The translations under genes were made by a program, and so were the position numbers. Below the pieces are notes generated by a model, which saw nothing but the letters and a program-made list of their open reading frames with translations, was not told where the DNA came from and did no database searches. Below are positions 8,406 through 16,707 of a DNA stretch of 64,000 nucleotides, one piece after another (the stretch's first letter is position 1; the number at the start of each line of letters is the position of its first letter). This DNA comes from Psychrobacillus sp042945595 (lineage in GTDB: Bacteria; Bacillota; Bacilli; Bacillales_A; Planococcaceae): contig NZ_CP168493.1 of the NCBI RefSeq assembly GCF_042945595.1, forward strand, positions 2,976,001 through 3,040,000. The letters run 5' to 3'.

Positions 8406-9575
8406 ATGGCAGTGAAATTAGTAGAAAAACTGGACAGTTCTTTTGAAGATATGGTTGCAATTCGTCGTTATTTACATATGCACCCAGAGGTTTCATTTCA
8501 AGAAACAAAAACAGCAAAGTATATTCAAGAATTTTATACAAACTTAGGGATTTCTTTTCAAGCAAATGTTGGTGGAAATGGTGTCGTCGCAAGAATCAAA
8601 GGGGCTTTACCTGGTAAAACAGTGGCGCTACGTGCAGACTTTGATGCTCTCCCCATCCAAGATGAAAAAGATGTCGACTACAAATCTACGATTGCTGGTG
8701 TCATGCATGCATGTGGACATGATGGGCATACCGCAGCACTTCTTATTCTTGCACGCACGTTAAATGAATTAAAAGAGCAGCTAACAGGAGAATATGTTTT
8801 TATCCATCAACATGCGGAAGAATATGCACCTGGTGGAGCGAAACCAATGATTGATGCGGGGTGTTTAGAAGGTGTAGACGTTATTTTCGGTACTCATTTA
8901 TGGTCATTAACTCCTCTTGGCACAATTGAATATAAATCCGGTGCTATCATGACGGCAGCTGATCGATTTGAAATAGTCATTCAAGGTAGAGGTGGGCATG
9001 GAGCTAATCCTCATCAATCAAAAGATGCAATCGTAGTCGCTTCTCAGTTAGTTGTAAACTTGCAACAATTAGTTTCAAGAAGAGTCAATCCAACCGAAGC
9101 CGCAGTTCTTTCTGTTGGATCATTTGTAGCCGAAAATGCTTTTAATATAATTGCAGATTCTGCAAAACTTTCAGGAACGGTACGAACTTTTAATCCAGAA
9201 ATTCGTGATTTGATGGAGCATGAACTAGAACGAGTAATTAAAGGCACTTGTATGACAGCTGATTGTACCTATACATTCACATATGACAGAGGGTATCCAC
9301 CAGTTATCAACCATCAAACGGAAACAGATTTTCTAGAGAAAGTTGCAAAAGAAGTCCCAGGTGTAGAGAAAGTAGAAGAATCAATTCTTCATATGATTGG
9401 AGAAGATTTTGGCTACTACATGGAAAAAATTCCGGGAACATTTTTCTTCACAGGTGCAATGCCAGAAGGAGAAGTTTACCCACATCACAGTCCAAAATTC
9501 GATTTTGATGAACGTGCAATGCTTATCGCTGCGAAAACATTAGGTACAGCGGCTATCAAATATCAAACACAATAA
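8406..9575 (+). CDS. yhaA: M20-family amidohydrolase (YhaA type)
   Basis: A 389-aa metal-dependent amidohydrolase of the M20D group, which hydrolyses N-acyl amino acids. Visible family motifs: RRYLHMHPEVSFQE, ALRADFDALPI, the metal ligands in MHACGHDGHTA and HQHAEE, and a C-terminal HHSPKFDFDE. The ATG at 8406 has GGAGGGG 8 bases upstream, and a TATAAT-like box sits near 8366. B. subtilis yhaA occupies the same place beside the ecs operon, which supports the name. The natural substrate is not known. A structured repeat element begins directly after the stop codon. Confidence 0.9.
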   Translation: MAVKLVEKLDSSFEDMVAIRRYLHMHPEVSFQETKTAKYIQEFYTNLGISFQANVGGNGVVARIKGALPGKTVALRADFDALPIQDEKDVDYKSTIAGVMHACGHDGHTAALLILARTLNELKEQLTGEYVFIHQHAEEYAPGGAKPMIDAGCLEGVDVIFGTHLWSLTPLGTIEYKSGAIMTAADRFEIVIQGRGGHGANPHQSKDAIVVASQLVVNLQQLVSRRVNPTEAAVLSVGSFVAENAFNIIADSAKLSGTVRTFNPEIRDLMEHELERVIKGTCMTADCTYTFTYDRGYPPVINHQTETDFLEKVAKEVPGVEKVEESILHMIGEDFGYYMEKIPGTFFFTGAMPEGEVYPHHSPKFDFDERAMLIAAKTLGTAAIKYQTQ

Positions 9576-9797
9576 GAAAAGCGCAAGCGCCTATGGCTGC
9601 CCCGACAGGCAAATGTGAAAAGTGTAGGTCTGCAAAGTTCGCCACATCCTGTGGCAAAGCAGACATGACCCGCATCGTGCGGGCCCAGGAGGCAGCTCCC
9701 CAGCCACCACAATCGCTCTTGTTTGCGACGAGCTTGCGCAGGAGCAGCTTTTTCACATTTGACCCCGAGGGGCAAGGCGCTGGAGTCTGGACAGTTA
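9576..9797 (+). repeat. Structured interspersed repeat behind yhaA
   Basis: A ~220-bp element of different base composition (much higher GC) starting right at the stop codon with GAAAAGCGCAAGCGCC. Nested inverted repeats can be seen: AGCGCC/GGCGCT outside, TGCCCC/GGGGCA, then CAAATGTGAAAA/TTTTCACATTTG (12 of 12). Two inner hairpins follow, GCCACAtccTGTGGC and CCCGCAtcgTGCGGG. It also contains GCGACGAGCTTGCGCAGGAG, the core of the 34-bp array at 52037. Open frames inside it have no ribosome site and are not called. Confidence 0.8.
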
Positions 9798-9835
9798 CTT
9801 AGTAGAAATGCATATACTTTCTTATTCAAAAATAA

Positions 9836-9866
9836 GAAAAAGGCTGTCAAACGCTGACAGCCTTTT
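9836..9866 (-). terminator. Terminator of ecsAB
   Basis: A 12-bp stem (9837-9848 with 9855-9866) whose loop includes ACGC. It gives a T run on the minus strand immediately after the ecsB stop. Confidence 0.85.
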
Positions 9867-9868
9867 CC

Positions 9869-11065
9869 TTATTTTTTACTCATGCGAAGTGTAAGTTCTG
9901 ATACTATATAAACGGCTACTGGTACTAGCATCTTGAGGAGAGTATATTCCCCTTGAATGAGTATTCCTAGTAAAACAACTAATGCTTGTACAAATTGAAT
10001 GATGCGAAGTAATTTATTTACAGCTAGCTTTCTTGCATCCGGGTCAATCGGAAATAACAAATCCATTCGGAATTCATGGCCGGATAGAAGTGCATGTTTC
10101 AACTGGATAACAGTCGCAAATGCAAGAGCACTTGTAAAAATAATCGCTACGACAGGAAAGGGAATGAATATTGCCCCTAAAGCAGATAAAAAAGTTAGTC
10201 GAATCCATAAATAAAAATAATCATCTGTTCGTATAAATGTACGTAACACTAAATAGAACTGTGCGTTTTTTTGCACGTATGGTGCAAACGCATAAAAAGC
10301 ATCTAGCCATTTCCTTCTTTTCTTCTTACCTTTAATATGTGGCACGTCCGTGAAGTAATTAGCAAATCGATAAAAACGCATCATACGCGACTGTTCTACT
10401 TCTATAAAATGATCAAAAGGAAAAGGCACATCTTTCTTCTTCTTTTGCCAAACAATGAGGTAAACCAATCCTATAATCGCTATCCCTATTGCTATCATGT
10501 AATAACCACTCATTAAGAAGTACAATGCTGTCATTAATAAAAGAAAACGTACGAAACGGTCCATCCATACATATTTTCCACTCTCAGCCCATCGATAGTT
10601 AAATTCCACAAAAATATTCCAAACTTTCAACGCTAGCACAACTAAAAAGAGAATAAATATCTCATTTTTTGACATGCCGCCTATTTTAGTAAGTAATGGA
10701 ATGGAAACAACAAAAACTGCTAACGAAACAAAGACACTAGAAAAGTATGTCCACCTTAAAGCAAACTTAAAATACTCATTCAGCTTTACTTCTAAAGGTA
10801 GAAAATAGACTCCATCTGCATGTTTCATTAACGTTACAGGAGGACTGATCATTAAAAATAAACTTAATAAGAAGGCGACAAGTAAGAAAGCTGGAAAATC
10901 AGATGGCGCTGTTTTAAGCCATTCACTATAGGCATATCCTCCTGCTCCTATAGCGAATACAAGCACAATCGCAATATGACCAGAAATAATATACTTTAAG
11001 TATTTCTGCAGCTCATTTATATAAAAAATGAAACGTATATTCCATACTTCACGCAAGTTTTTCAT
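9869..11065 (-). CDS. ecsB: ABC transporter membrane subunit EcsB
   Basis: A 398-aa polytopic membrane protein with several hydrophobic segments spread over the whole length, including pairs near 30-85, 115-150 and 165-205 and a cluster at 290-395. It is the partner of EcsA; in B. subtilis EcsAB affects secretion, competence and sporulation, partly through the RasP protease. The ATG at 11065 overlaps the ecsA stop by 17 bases. The third gene, ecsC, which follows in B. subtilis, is absent here. Instead there is a terminator and a repeat before the convergent yhaA. Confidence 0.88.
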   Translation of the reverse strand: MKNLREVWNIRFIFYINELQKYLKYIISGHIAIVLVFAIGAGGYAYSEWLKTAPSDFPAFLLVAFLLSLFLMISPPVTLMKHADGVYFLPLEVKLNEYFKFALRWTYFSSVFVSLAVFVVSIPLLTKIGGMSKNEIFILFLVVLALKVWNIFVEFNYRWAESGKYVWMDRFVRFLLLMTALYFLMSGYYMIAIGIAIIGLVYLIVWQKKKKDVPFPFDHFIEVEQSRMMRFYRFANYFTDVPHIKGKKKRRKWLDAFYAFAPYVQKNAQFYLVLRTFIRTDDYFYLWIRLTFLSALGAIFIPFPVVAIIFTSALAFATVIQLKHALLSGHEFRMDLLFPIDPDARKLAVNKLLRIIQFVQALVVLLGILIQGEYTLLKMLVPVAVYIVSELTLRMSKK

Positions 11066-11798
11066 CTTGTTGTTCCTTTGTCATTTCAATATATAGATCA
11101 TCTAGAGTCGCATATGGCATATGAAATACAGCCCGCAAATCATCCATCGTTCCTTGTGCCCTAATTTTTCCGTTGTGTAAGAGTAAAATTCGATCACAAA
11201 ACTTTTCTGCAGTAGATAGAATATGAGTCGACATCAGTACAGATGCCCCTTCTTCTTTTCTCATTTTCATTTGATCGAGTAGTGACTGAATACCAAGTGG
11301 ATCCAAACCAACAAATGGCTCATCGATAATATATAAGGAAGGACTTACTAAAAAAGCACACATTATCATTACTTTTTGTCGCATTCCTTTAGAAAAATGG
11401 GATGGAAACCAGTTCAATCTCTTTTCCATTCGAAACTCTTTTAAAAGAGAGTCTTTTCTTGCTTCAAAAACAGACGAATCTAAGTTGTATGCCATTGCTG
11501 TAAGTTGCAGATGCTCCATTAACGTTAATTCATCATATAGGACAGGAGTTTCTGGAATATAAGAAAAAGAAGAACGATAGATTGCCGGGTCTTCTTTCAT
11601 CATTTTACCATTTAAACGAACTTCTCCTTGTGTTGCGTTCATCGTACCGATAATATGCTTGATTGTAGTACTCTTACCTGCGCCATTCAATCCTATTAAT
11701 CCAACTAATTCTCCTTTACCAATCGAAAAAGTTAGATCATGCAAAACTGGTTTTCTCGTATAGCCACCTGTTACATTATTTACTTCTAATACTGTCAT
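11049..11798 (-). CDS. ecsA: ABC transporter ATPase EcsA
   Basis: A 249-aa ATP-binding subunit with all motifs: Walker A GLNGAGKST (near residue 36), Q-loop region, signature SKGMRQK (a variant of LSGGQ that is usual in this subfamily), Walker B LYIIDEPFVGLD, and the switch His in STHILS. It drives the EcsB membrane subunit; the transported molecule is not settled. It is the first gene of the operon. The upstream intergenic region is divergent from hit and carries a structured repeat. Confidence 0.92.
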   Translation of the reverse strand: MTVLEVNNVTGGYTRKPVLHDLTFSIGKGELVGLIGLNGAGKSTTIKHIIGTMNATQGEVRLNGKMMKEDPAIYRSSFSYIPETPVLYDELTLMEHLQLTAMAYNLDSSVFEARKDSLLKEFRMEKRLNWFPSHFSKGMRQKVMIMCAFLVSPSLYIIDEPFVGLDPLGIQSLLDQMKMRKEEGASVLMSTHILSTAEKFCDRILLLHNGKIRAQGTMDDLRAVFHMPYATLDDLYIEMTKEQQDEKLA

Positions 11799-11860
11799 TT
11801 CTGCACCTCATCTCTTCTTAATAGTTTACCAAATCTAGTAGGAAAAATCTTCTTTCAATC

Positions 11861-12051
11861 AAATACGCCTAGGCGTATTTGTGTCCAGATCAAGTAAGGA
11901 AGTTAGCTTAAGATTGTCGCATCCTTGCGACAACACCTAACTGACCTGCATCACGCAGGCCTGTGCTCGCTCGATGAACTCCTTCACAAAATCTGTGACA
12001 TCCGCCGGAGTCCTTAACCTTATTCAGCAAAAAAAATGCTGAATAAGGTTA
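11861..12051. repeat. Structured interspersed repeat between ecsA and hit
   Basis: Begins with a perfect 20-bp palindrome (AAATACGCCTAGGCGTATTT). It continues with hairpins TTGTCGCatccttGCGACAA and CCTGCatcacGCAGG, and ends in a perfect 15-bp stem with a 7-base A loop (12015-12029 with 12037-12051). The order of its inner hairpins matches the element at 9576, with compensating base changes, so the two look like distant relatives. The last hairpin has no T run on either side, so it is not called a terminator. Confidence 0.7.
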
Positions 12052-12109
12052 AACAAACCTGTCCTATTATATGTTAAACTTTTCGTAACAATGAATAGGA
12101 GGTTTTTAC

Positions 12110-12535
12110 ATGAGTGAATGTATTTTCTGTAAAATAATTGATGGTTCCATTCCAAGTGCAAAAATTTATGAGGATGAGCATGTATATGCTTTTATGGATA
12201 TCATGCCCCTCACAAAAGGACATACGCTCGTTATTCCAAAAAATCATAAAGAAAATGTATATGATTTATCAGAAGAGGAAGCTAGTAATTTATTTAAAGT
12301 TGTTCCTAAAATTGCATCGGCATTAAAAGAAGCATATGGACCTGTTGGAATGAACCTTTTAAATAATAATGGAGCTCCTGCTGGACAAAGCGTTTTCCAT
12401 TTTCACTTGCACTTCATTCCTCGATACGATCAAACAGATGGCTTTCGTGCAACATGGAATACGAAAGAGAAAACGTTCACACCTGAAATTATTCAAGAGC
12501 TCGCAAAAGACTTGTTTGAAAAGTTAAATAACTAG
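12110..12535 (+). CDS. hit: HIT-family nucleotide hydrolase/transferase
   Basis: A 141-aa protein of the histidine-triad family. The N-terminus has CIFCKIIDGSIPS (a usual Cys pair) and the active site is SVFHFHLHFIPRY with the three alternating His residues. Family members hydrolyse phosphoramidate or adenylated nucleotides in the cytoplasm. The ATG at 12110 follows AGGAGG at ideal spacing. Its position between ecs and trpP agrees with B. subtilis hit. The physiological substrate is unknown. Confidence 0.95.
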   Translation: MSECIFCKIIDGSIPSAKIYEDEHVYAFMDIMPLTKGHTLVIPKNHKENVYDLSEEEASNLFKVVPKIASALKEAYGPVGMNLLNNNGAPAGQSVFHFHLHFIPRYDQTDGFRATWNTKEKTFTPEIIQELAKDLFEKLNN

Positions 12536-12605
12536 TAGTTGCTTTTATATTAAAAAAGACATACAATCATAGATAAGTTTCTTGCTAACGATCAAGAGGA
12601 TACGT

Positions 12606-12658
12606 TAGAGGAATCTTACAAACAATAGCTTAGAAAAGCTGAGGAGAGATGAGAATTG
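12606..12658 (+). promoter_or_regulatory. TRAP-type (G/U/A)AG triplet array over the trpP ribosome site
   Basis: Six NAG triplets occur at exact 5-base intervals: TAG 12626, TAG 12631, AAG 12636, GAG 12641, GAG 12646 and GAG 12651. The TTG start follows at 12656. An isolated TAG sits at 12606, in phase. The last triplets form the Shine-Dalgarno sequence itself. Tryptophan-loaded TRAP (MtrB) binds such arrays with 2-3-base spacers, and B. subtilis trpP is known to be translationally repressed this way. mtrB is not in this window, so its presence must be checked. Confidence 0.8.
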
Positions 12659-13180
12659 AATACAAAAAATTTAGTTTTAATGTCCATGTTGATTGGTGTC
12701 GGAGCAGTACTTTATATTGTTATCCCAGGATTTAATGGTGGGATGAAACCAGACTTTATGTTAACAATGATGTTTATAGGAATTTTATTATTTCCTAATG
12801 TGAAAAGTGTTTTTTTACTAGGGGTTTCAACAGGTGTTATATCTGGTTTGTTTTCTACATTCCCTGGTGGATTTGTTCCGAATATTATCGATAAATTTGT
12901 CACTGCATTCGTTTTCTTCGGATTGGTCGTATTACTTCACACTGTTGTAAATAAATTAGCAGTAGCAATTGTCCTAACTTGCGTTGGTACATTGGTTTCT
13001 GGTACGGTTTTCTTATCAAGTGCGATTTTCTTAATTGGCGCAGATATACCTTTCGCCGGACTTTTAGTTGCAGTAGTTCTTCCAGCTATCGCTATTAATG
13101 CAGTAGCATTCTTCATCATCTATCCAATAATCGGAAAGATAATAAAGAGAACGAAATTCGAAACAGCTATTACTGTTTAA
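12656..13180 (+). CDS. trpP: Tryptophan transporter TrpP (YhaG)
   Basis: A 174-aa integral membrane protein with about five hydrophobic segments (near 5-25, 35-52, 55-75, 85-130, 135-165). It matches TrpP in size and position, and its leader carries a TRAP-like site, strong independent support for a tryptophan role. The sequence GVISGLFSTFPGGFVPN lies in a conserved re-entrant-like region. The TTG start at 12656 is read from GAGGAGAG 5-8 bases upstream. A terminator follows directly. Expression should fall when tryptophan is plentiful. Confidence 0.9.
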   Translation: MNTKNLVLMSMLIGVGAVLYIVIPGFNGGMKPDFMLTMMFIGILLFPNVKSVFLLGVSTGVISGLFSTFPGGFVPNIIDKFVTAFVFFGLVVLLHTVVNKLAVAIVLTCVGTLVSGTVFLSSAIFLIGADIPFAGLLVAVVLPAIAINAVAFFIIYPIIGKIIKRTKFETAITV

Positions 13181-13187
13181 AATACTT

Positions 13188-13216
13188 GCTTTCCTTTTCG
13201 AAGGAAAGCTTTTTTT
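13188..13216 (+). terminator. Terminator of trpP
   Basis: A 9-bp stem GCTTTCCTT/AAGGAAAGC with a TTCG tetraloop and seven Ts. Confidence 0.92.
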
Positions 13217-13283
13217 GTACAGAAAATTATGTTTTAATTAGGTCAAGGAAAGGAATAATACACATAAACAAGGGGTGAATATA

Positions 13284-13640
13284 ATGAAAGCAACACATTT
13301 CTTTTTTGGAATTGCAACAGGGGCAATAGTAGGGGCGACTACTGTACTTCTTTCCACTCCACAATCCGGTGGCGAGCTGAGATCATCTATAAAGTCTACT
13401 TCCCTTGATGTGAAGGACAAGTTATCCGATGTTAAATCACATATACAAAGTCTTAAAAATTCCATTAGTCTATTAAGTAAGGAATCAAAAGAAGTAGTCC
13501 CAGCTACGATCGATGATTTGAAAATGAGTATTGCCCAATGGAAAAGTGAAACCGCTCCCATTCAAGAACAGCTACAATCTGAAATCAATTCGATTCAGCA
13601 AGCACTCGAAGATTTAGAAAAAACATTACCTAAACCATAA
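13284..13640 (+). CDS. yhaH: YtxH-domain protein YhaH
   Basis: A 118-aa protein. The N-terminal hydrophobic segment ends in small residues (HFFFGIATGAIVGATTVLLST), typical of YtxH/gas-vesicle-like envelope proteins. A long charged coiled-coil (about 35-115) follows. The ATG at 13284 has AGGGGTGA 6 bases upstream; an in-frame GTG at 13275 is part of that site. It lies between trpP and hpr exactly as in B. subtilis. Function is unknown; it is probably membrane-anchored with the helix in the cytoplasm. Confidence 0.85.
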   Translation: MKATHFFFGIATGAIVGATTVLLSTPQSGGELRSSIKSTSLDVKDKLSDVKSHIQSLKNSISLLSKESKEVVPATIDDLKMSIAQWKSETAPIQEQLQSEINSIQQALEDLEKTLPKP

Positions 13641-13641
13641 G

Positions 13642-13693
13642 AAAAAAGAGGGATGCACTTAGTCGATCGTGATTAGCGCATTACCTCTTTTTT
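13642..13693 (+). terminator. Probable terminator of yhaH
   Basis: AAAAAAGAGG pairs with CCTCTTTTTT, and an inner ATGC/GCAT pair helps. A T run follows. The loop is large, so confidence is moderate. Confidence 0.6.
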
Positions 13694-13787
13694 TAATGTA
13701 ATAAATAACATTTTTTATTCTGTTTCAACTTACTTACTTTCTTGCTATAATATTCGAAAGAAAATAATGTAGAAAGAAGGGATAAAC

Positions 13788-14330
13788 ATGTCAGAACAGT
13801 CTTATACGATGAAAGAAGCCATGCTCTATAGTCAGCGTATTGCACAGCTTTCAAAAGCATTATGGAAAGCAGTAGAAAAGGATTGGCAAGTATGGATAAA
13901 ACCTTATGACTTGAATATTAATGAACATCATATTTTATGGATATCTTATCATTTAGAGGGTGCAACAATTTCGGAAATTGCAAAGTTCGGAGTTATGCAT
14001 GTTTCTACTGCATTTAATTTTTCAAAAAAACTAGAGGTCCGTGGGTTGCTTTCTTTTTCTAAAAGAGATTCTGATAAGCGCAACACATACGTAAATGTAA
14101 CTGCTAAAGGAAAAGTATTGTTGGATGATATGTATGAAAACTATCACGACACGCCTCATTCCGTAATTGAGGGTTCTGTTCCAATGAAAGAACTATACGG
14201 AAAATTTCCAGAATTTTTAGATGTAATGGCAGTCATTCGGAATATTTATGGTGACGACTTTATGGAAATATTTGAACGTTCCATTAAAAATATTGATGAA
14301 ACATTTGCGAAAAACGAGGATTCTCAATGA
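13788..14330 (+). CDS. hpr: MarR-family regulator Hpr (ScoC)
   Basis: A 180-aa winged-helix repressor. It matches ScoC/Hpr: N-terminal MKEAMLYSQRIAQLSKALWK, the HTH (about 60-90, ATISEIAKFGVMHVSTAFNF) and the wing RDSDKRNTYV. In B. subtilis it represses protease, sporulation and peptide-transport genes during growth. It is a little shorter than the 203-aa B. subtilis protein, lacking part of the acidic tail. The ATG at 13788 follows GAAGGGA. The next B. subtilis gene, yhaI, is missing. Confidence 0.93.
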   Translation: MSEQSYTMKEAMLYSQRIAQLSKALWKAVEKDWQVWIKPYDLNINEHHILWISYHLEGATISEIAKFGVMHVSTAFNFSKKLEVRGLLSFSKRDSDKRNTYVNVTAKGKVLLDDMYENYHDTPHSVIEGSVPMKELYGKFPEFLDVMAVIRNIYGDDFMEIFERSIKNIDETFAKNEDSQ

Positions 14331-14440
14331 CTTGAAAGCATTCTCTTATATTTTAATATTTTTTGTATTGCTTTTTCCTTGCAAACATCGTATTGTATGT
14401 ATCTGAAAGATATCCAACAACGTATAGGAGATGCTTACAC

Positions 14441-14986
14441 TTGCACTGCTGGAAAACAATTAATGTGAAAAAACAATACGGTTTGGACCGATTATTTCTT
14501 TTGTCCTCTCTTCTTGTAATTATCGTTTTTTCATTCGTATATGCACTATTAGGAATTATCAATAATACAACTAAATCAGACGATTATTTTTGGATATTTA
14601 TTTTATCATTTTTATGTATTTATCCACTTCATAAATTCATACACTTTATCCCACTTTTTCGATACAGAGATAAAGTAAGATTTATAACGGAGAAAAGATA
14701 TGGAATTTTGCCTGTCTTCCAATTGCGTGTAATTGAACCAATTAATAAGAACAGATTTATTTTTTCATTATTAGCTCCATTTATTTTTATCAATATAGCC
14801 CTTGTTACTGCAGCAATATTAGCACCTATATTTGCTCATTACTTTACAATCTTATTAGCTTATCATTGTGGTATTTGTTTAATAGATTTAATTTATGTGA
14901 AAAATTTAAGTAAGTCACCTAAACAAGCACTTATTGAAGAAACAGATGCGGGATATGAAATATTAATCGCCCCAACTCATCCTTAA
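14441..14986 (+). CDS. DUF3267-family membrane protein
   Basis: About 181 aa with four hydrophobic segments (near 18-42, 55-70, 105-135 and 135-155) and the family-like His motif in PLHKFIHFIPLF, possibly a degenerate metallopeptidase-type helix. The TTG at 14441 is chosen because AGGAG ends 10 bases upstream and the protein then begins HCWKTINVKKQYG, which is where the family normally begins. An ATG at 14363 opens the frame earlier but has no ribosome site. Function unknown. It lies between hpr and prsA, where B. subtilis has other small yha genes. Confidence 0.65.
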   Translation: MHCWKTINVKKQYGLDRLFLLSSLLVIIVFSFVYALLGIINNTTKSDDYFWIFILSFLCIYPLHKFIHFIPLFRYRDKVRFITEKRYGILPVFQLRVIEPINKNRFIFSLLAPFIFINIALVTAAILAPIFAHYFTILLAYHCGICLIDLIYVKNLSKSPKQALIEETDAGYEILIAPTHP

Positions 14987-15055
14987 CAATATATACTACT
15001 TGTAAACTATATTACTTATTTGATATGCTTACTAGTATATGAAGGGAGTCTAGAC

Positions 15056-15241
15056 ATGATTATACTTACGATGATTCTATTCTCAGCATTTTATTTGCTA
15101 CAAATTAATCGAATGACATTAGCATTAGTAATGTCAAAAGAAATTCCAGAAGAAAAACATCCTAAGATTTTTCGTACAATTAACATATTAATTACGATTC
15201 TTCTAGTTAGTTTCTATGTGGAATTAGTTTATACAGTTTAA
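15056..15241 (+). CDS. Small two-helix membrane protein
   Basis: A 61-aa protein of mainly two hydrophobic helices (about 1-25 and 40-60) joined by a charged loop with EIPEEKHPKIF. The ATG at 15056 is preceded by GAAGGGAG at about 8 bases. An in-frame ATG at 15020 has no ribosome site. I do not recognise the family. It lies where B. subtilis has the small yhaJ-yhaL genes, but homology to them is not claimed. It is most likely a real small integral membrane protein. Confidence 0.6.
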   Translation: MIILTMILFSAFYLLQINRMTLALVMSKEIPEEKHPKIFRTINILITILLVSFYVELVYTV

Positions 15242-15319
15242 GAAAAGCTGTAGTCGCTTGAAGTTTTGGAAAGTTACCATTTAGAAAAGATTATATTTTC
15301 TTTACTTAAGAGAAAAAAT

Positions 15320-15358
15320 TGACCCAAGTCATGTAGATGATGATGGGTCATTTCTTTT
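15320..15358 (+). terminator. Probable terminator after the small membrane gene
   Basis: TGACCC pairs with GGGTCA across a loop of about 20 bases, followed by TTTCTTTT. The rest of 15242-15420 shows nothing else apart from a second hairpin (AAGATCGTgtgcACGATCTT) that may end the minus-strand gene at 15421. Confidence 0.55.
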
Positions 15359-15420
15359 ATTTCATATGAGGAGGAAAAGAGGAACCAAGATCGTGTGCAC
15401 GATCTTAGTCCGTCCCTTCG

Positions 15421-15525
15421 TTAGTATATAAATGCTGCACCTACAATGACTAGTAAAATAAATAGTACTACCAACAATGCAAAGCCGTTAGCTCCGTAAC
15501 CGCCGCCGCCATATGCTCCACCCAT
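15421..15525 (-). CDS. YjcZ/SscA-like small sporulation-type peptide
   Basis: A 34-aa peptide with a Gly/Tyr-rich head (MGGAYGGGGYGANG) followed by a single hydrophobic helix ending in IY. This is the hallmark of the YjcZ family of tiny Bacillales proteins, several of which are made during sporulation or tied to spore-coat assembly. The ribosome site AGGAGG lies 8 bases before the ATG at 15525, which makes the gene convincing despite its size. It is transcribed away from prsA, alone. Confidence 0.88.
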   Translation of the reverse strand: MGGAYGGGGYGANGFALLVVLFILLVIVGAAFIY

Positions 15526-15662
15526 TTAGAACACCTCCTTTTCAATGTATCCTATGCGTTATTTTAAAAACTCGGTAGGCAAATGAATGGGAACCATTTT
15601 TATTTTTATTTCGTTTATGTTATAGTAACTACTGCAGCACGAAGAAGTTAGGAGAGAATTTC

Positions 15663-16592
15663 ATGAAAAAAACAGTATTAACATTCACACTTGCAGCATC
15701 GGTTCTTGCTTTAGGAGCATGTAGTAATTCTGCAAATAGCAGTGACATAATTGCTACTTCTAAAGTTGGAGACATCACGCAAAATGACTTATATCAAGAA
15801 ATGAAATCATCGATTGGTGATCAAGCATTTCAACTTCTAATGATTGAAAAGGTACTTGACTCGAAGTATAAAGTGTCAAAAGAAGAAGTGGATGCAGAAT
15901 TAAAAGCTGATAAAGAGAAATTAGGCGACAACTTCGAAGCTATGATTGCACAACAAGGCTATACAGAAGTATCTTACAAAAAATATTTAAAACTTAACTT
16001 ATTGCAAGAAAAAGCTTTAACTGAAGATGTTAAAGTATCAGATGATGAAGTGAAAGCTGCATATGATAAGATTAAAGATGAAATTAATGCTCGTCACGTT
16101 TTAGTAAAAGATGAAGCAACAGCTAAAAAAGTGAAAGCTGAGCTTGAATCAGGTAAAGACTTTGCAGAAGTTGCAAAGAAATATTCGACGGAAGAAGCAG
16201 CTCAAACAACTGGTGGTGAATTAGGTTGGTTTGGTAAGGGACAAATGGTTCCAGCTTTCGAAGATGTGGCATTTAAATTAAAGAAAAATGTATTTAGTGA
16301 TCCAGTAAAAACTGATTTCGGTTATCATATTATTGAAGTAACTGATACACGCACGATTAAAGAATCATTTGAAGATAAAAAAGCTGAACTTGAGAAACAA
16401 TTGAAACTTGAAAAAGCGGATAAAGCAACGCTATTACCAAAAGTAGCAAAAATGATGAAAGACGCTGATATCAAGATTAAAGATGAAGACTTAAAAACTG
16501 CACTTGACAGCATTTTAAAATCTGCGGATACTCCAAAAGAAACAAATGCTGACACTACTAAAGATGCTGGTACAACGGATAGCTCAAAATAA
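15663..16592 (+). CDS. prsA: Foldase lipoprotein PrsA (parvulin-type PPIase)
   Basis: A 309-aa extracytoplasmic peptidyl-prolyl isomerase that helps secreted proteins fold after Sec translocation. The signal peptide ends in the lipobox LGAC (Cys20). The central parvulin domain (about 137-227) begins INARHVLVKDE and contains GGELGWFGKGQMVPAF and GYHIIEV. The N- and C-terminal helical regions form the chaperone part, and the tail is a charged Thr/Asp/Lys-rich extension. The ATG follows AGGAGAG. hpr, encoded nearby, regulates secreted enzymes, which fits the context. Confidence 0.96.
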   Translation: MKKTVLTFTLAASVLALGACSNSANSSDIIATSKVGDITQNDLYQEMKSSIGDQAFQLLMIEKVLDSKYKVSKEEVDAELKADKEKLGDNFEAMIAQQGYTEVSYKKYLKLNLLQEKALTEDVKVSDDEVKAAYDKIKDEINARHVLVKDEATAKKVKAELESGKDFAEVAKKYSTEEAAQTTGGELGWFGKGQMVPAFEDVAFKLKKNVFSDPVKTDFGYHIIEVTDTRTIKESFEDKKAELEKQLKLEKADKATLLPKVAKMMKDADIKIKDEDLKTALDSILKSADTPKETNADTTKDAGTTDSSK

Positions 16593-16668
16593 TTCGTACT
16601 CACAGCTTTGCTCTAAAGTGTAGAAGTAGCAACATTTATTAAATAGTCAAACTATTATATTCTAAATC

Positions 16669-16707
16669 AAAAAAGCGTAAGGGTCATTTGCCCTTACGCT
16701 TTTTTTG
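16669..16707. terminator. Bidirectional terminator between prsA and yhaM
   Basis: A 15-bp stem (16669-16683 with 16691-16705) with a short loop. A and T runs on each side serve both convergent genes. Confidence 0.92.

Noticed and set aside
9556..9850. Reading frames on both strands inside the element behind yhaA
   Set aside because: No start signals; the sequence is explained by nested inverted repeats.
12015..12051. Terminator upstream of hit
   Set aside because: A perfect stem but no T run on either strand; it is better seen as the end of the structured repeat.
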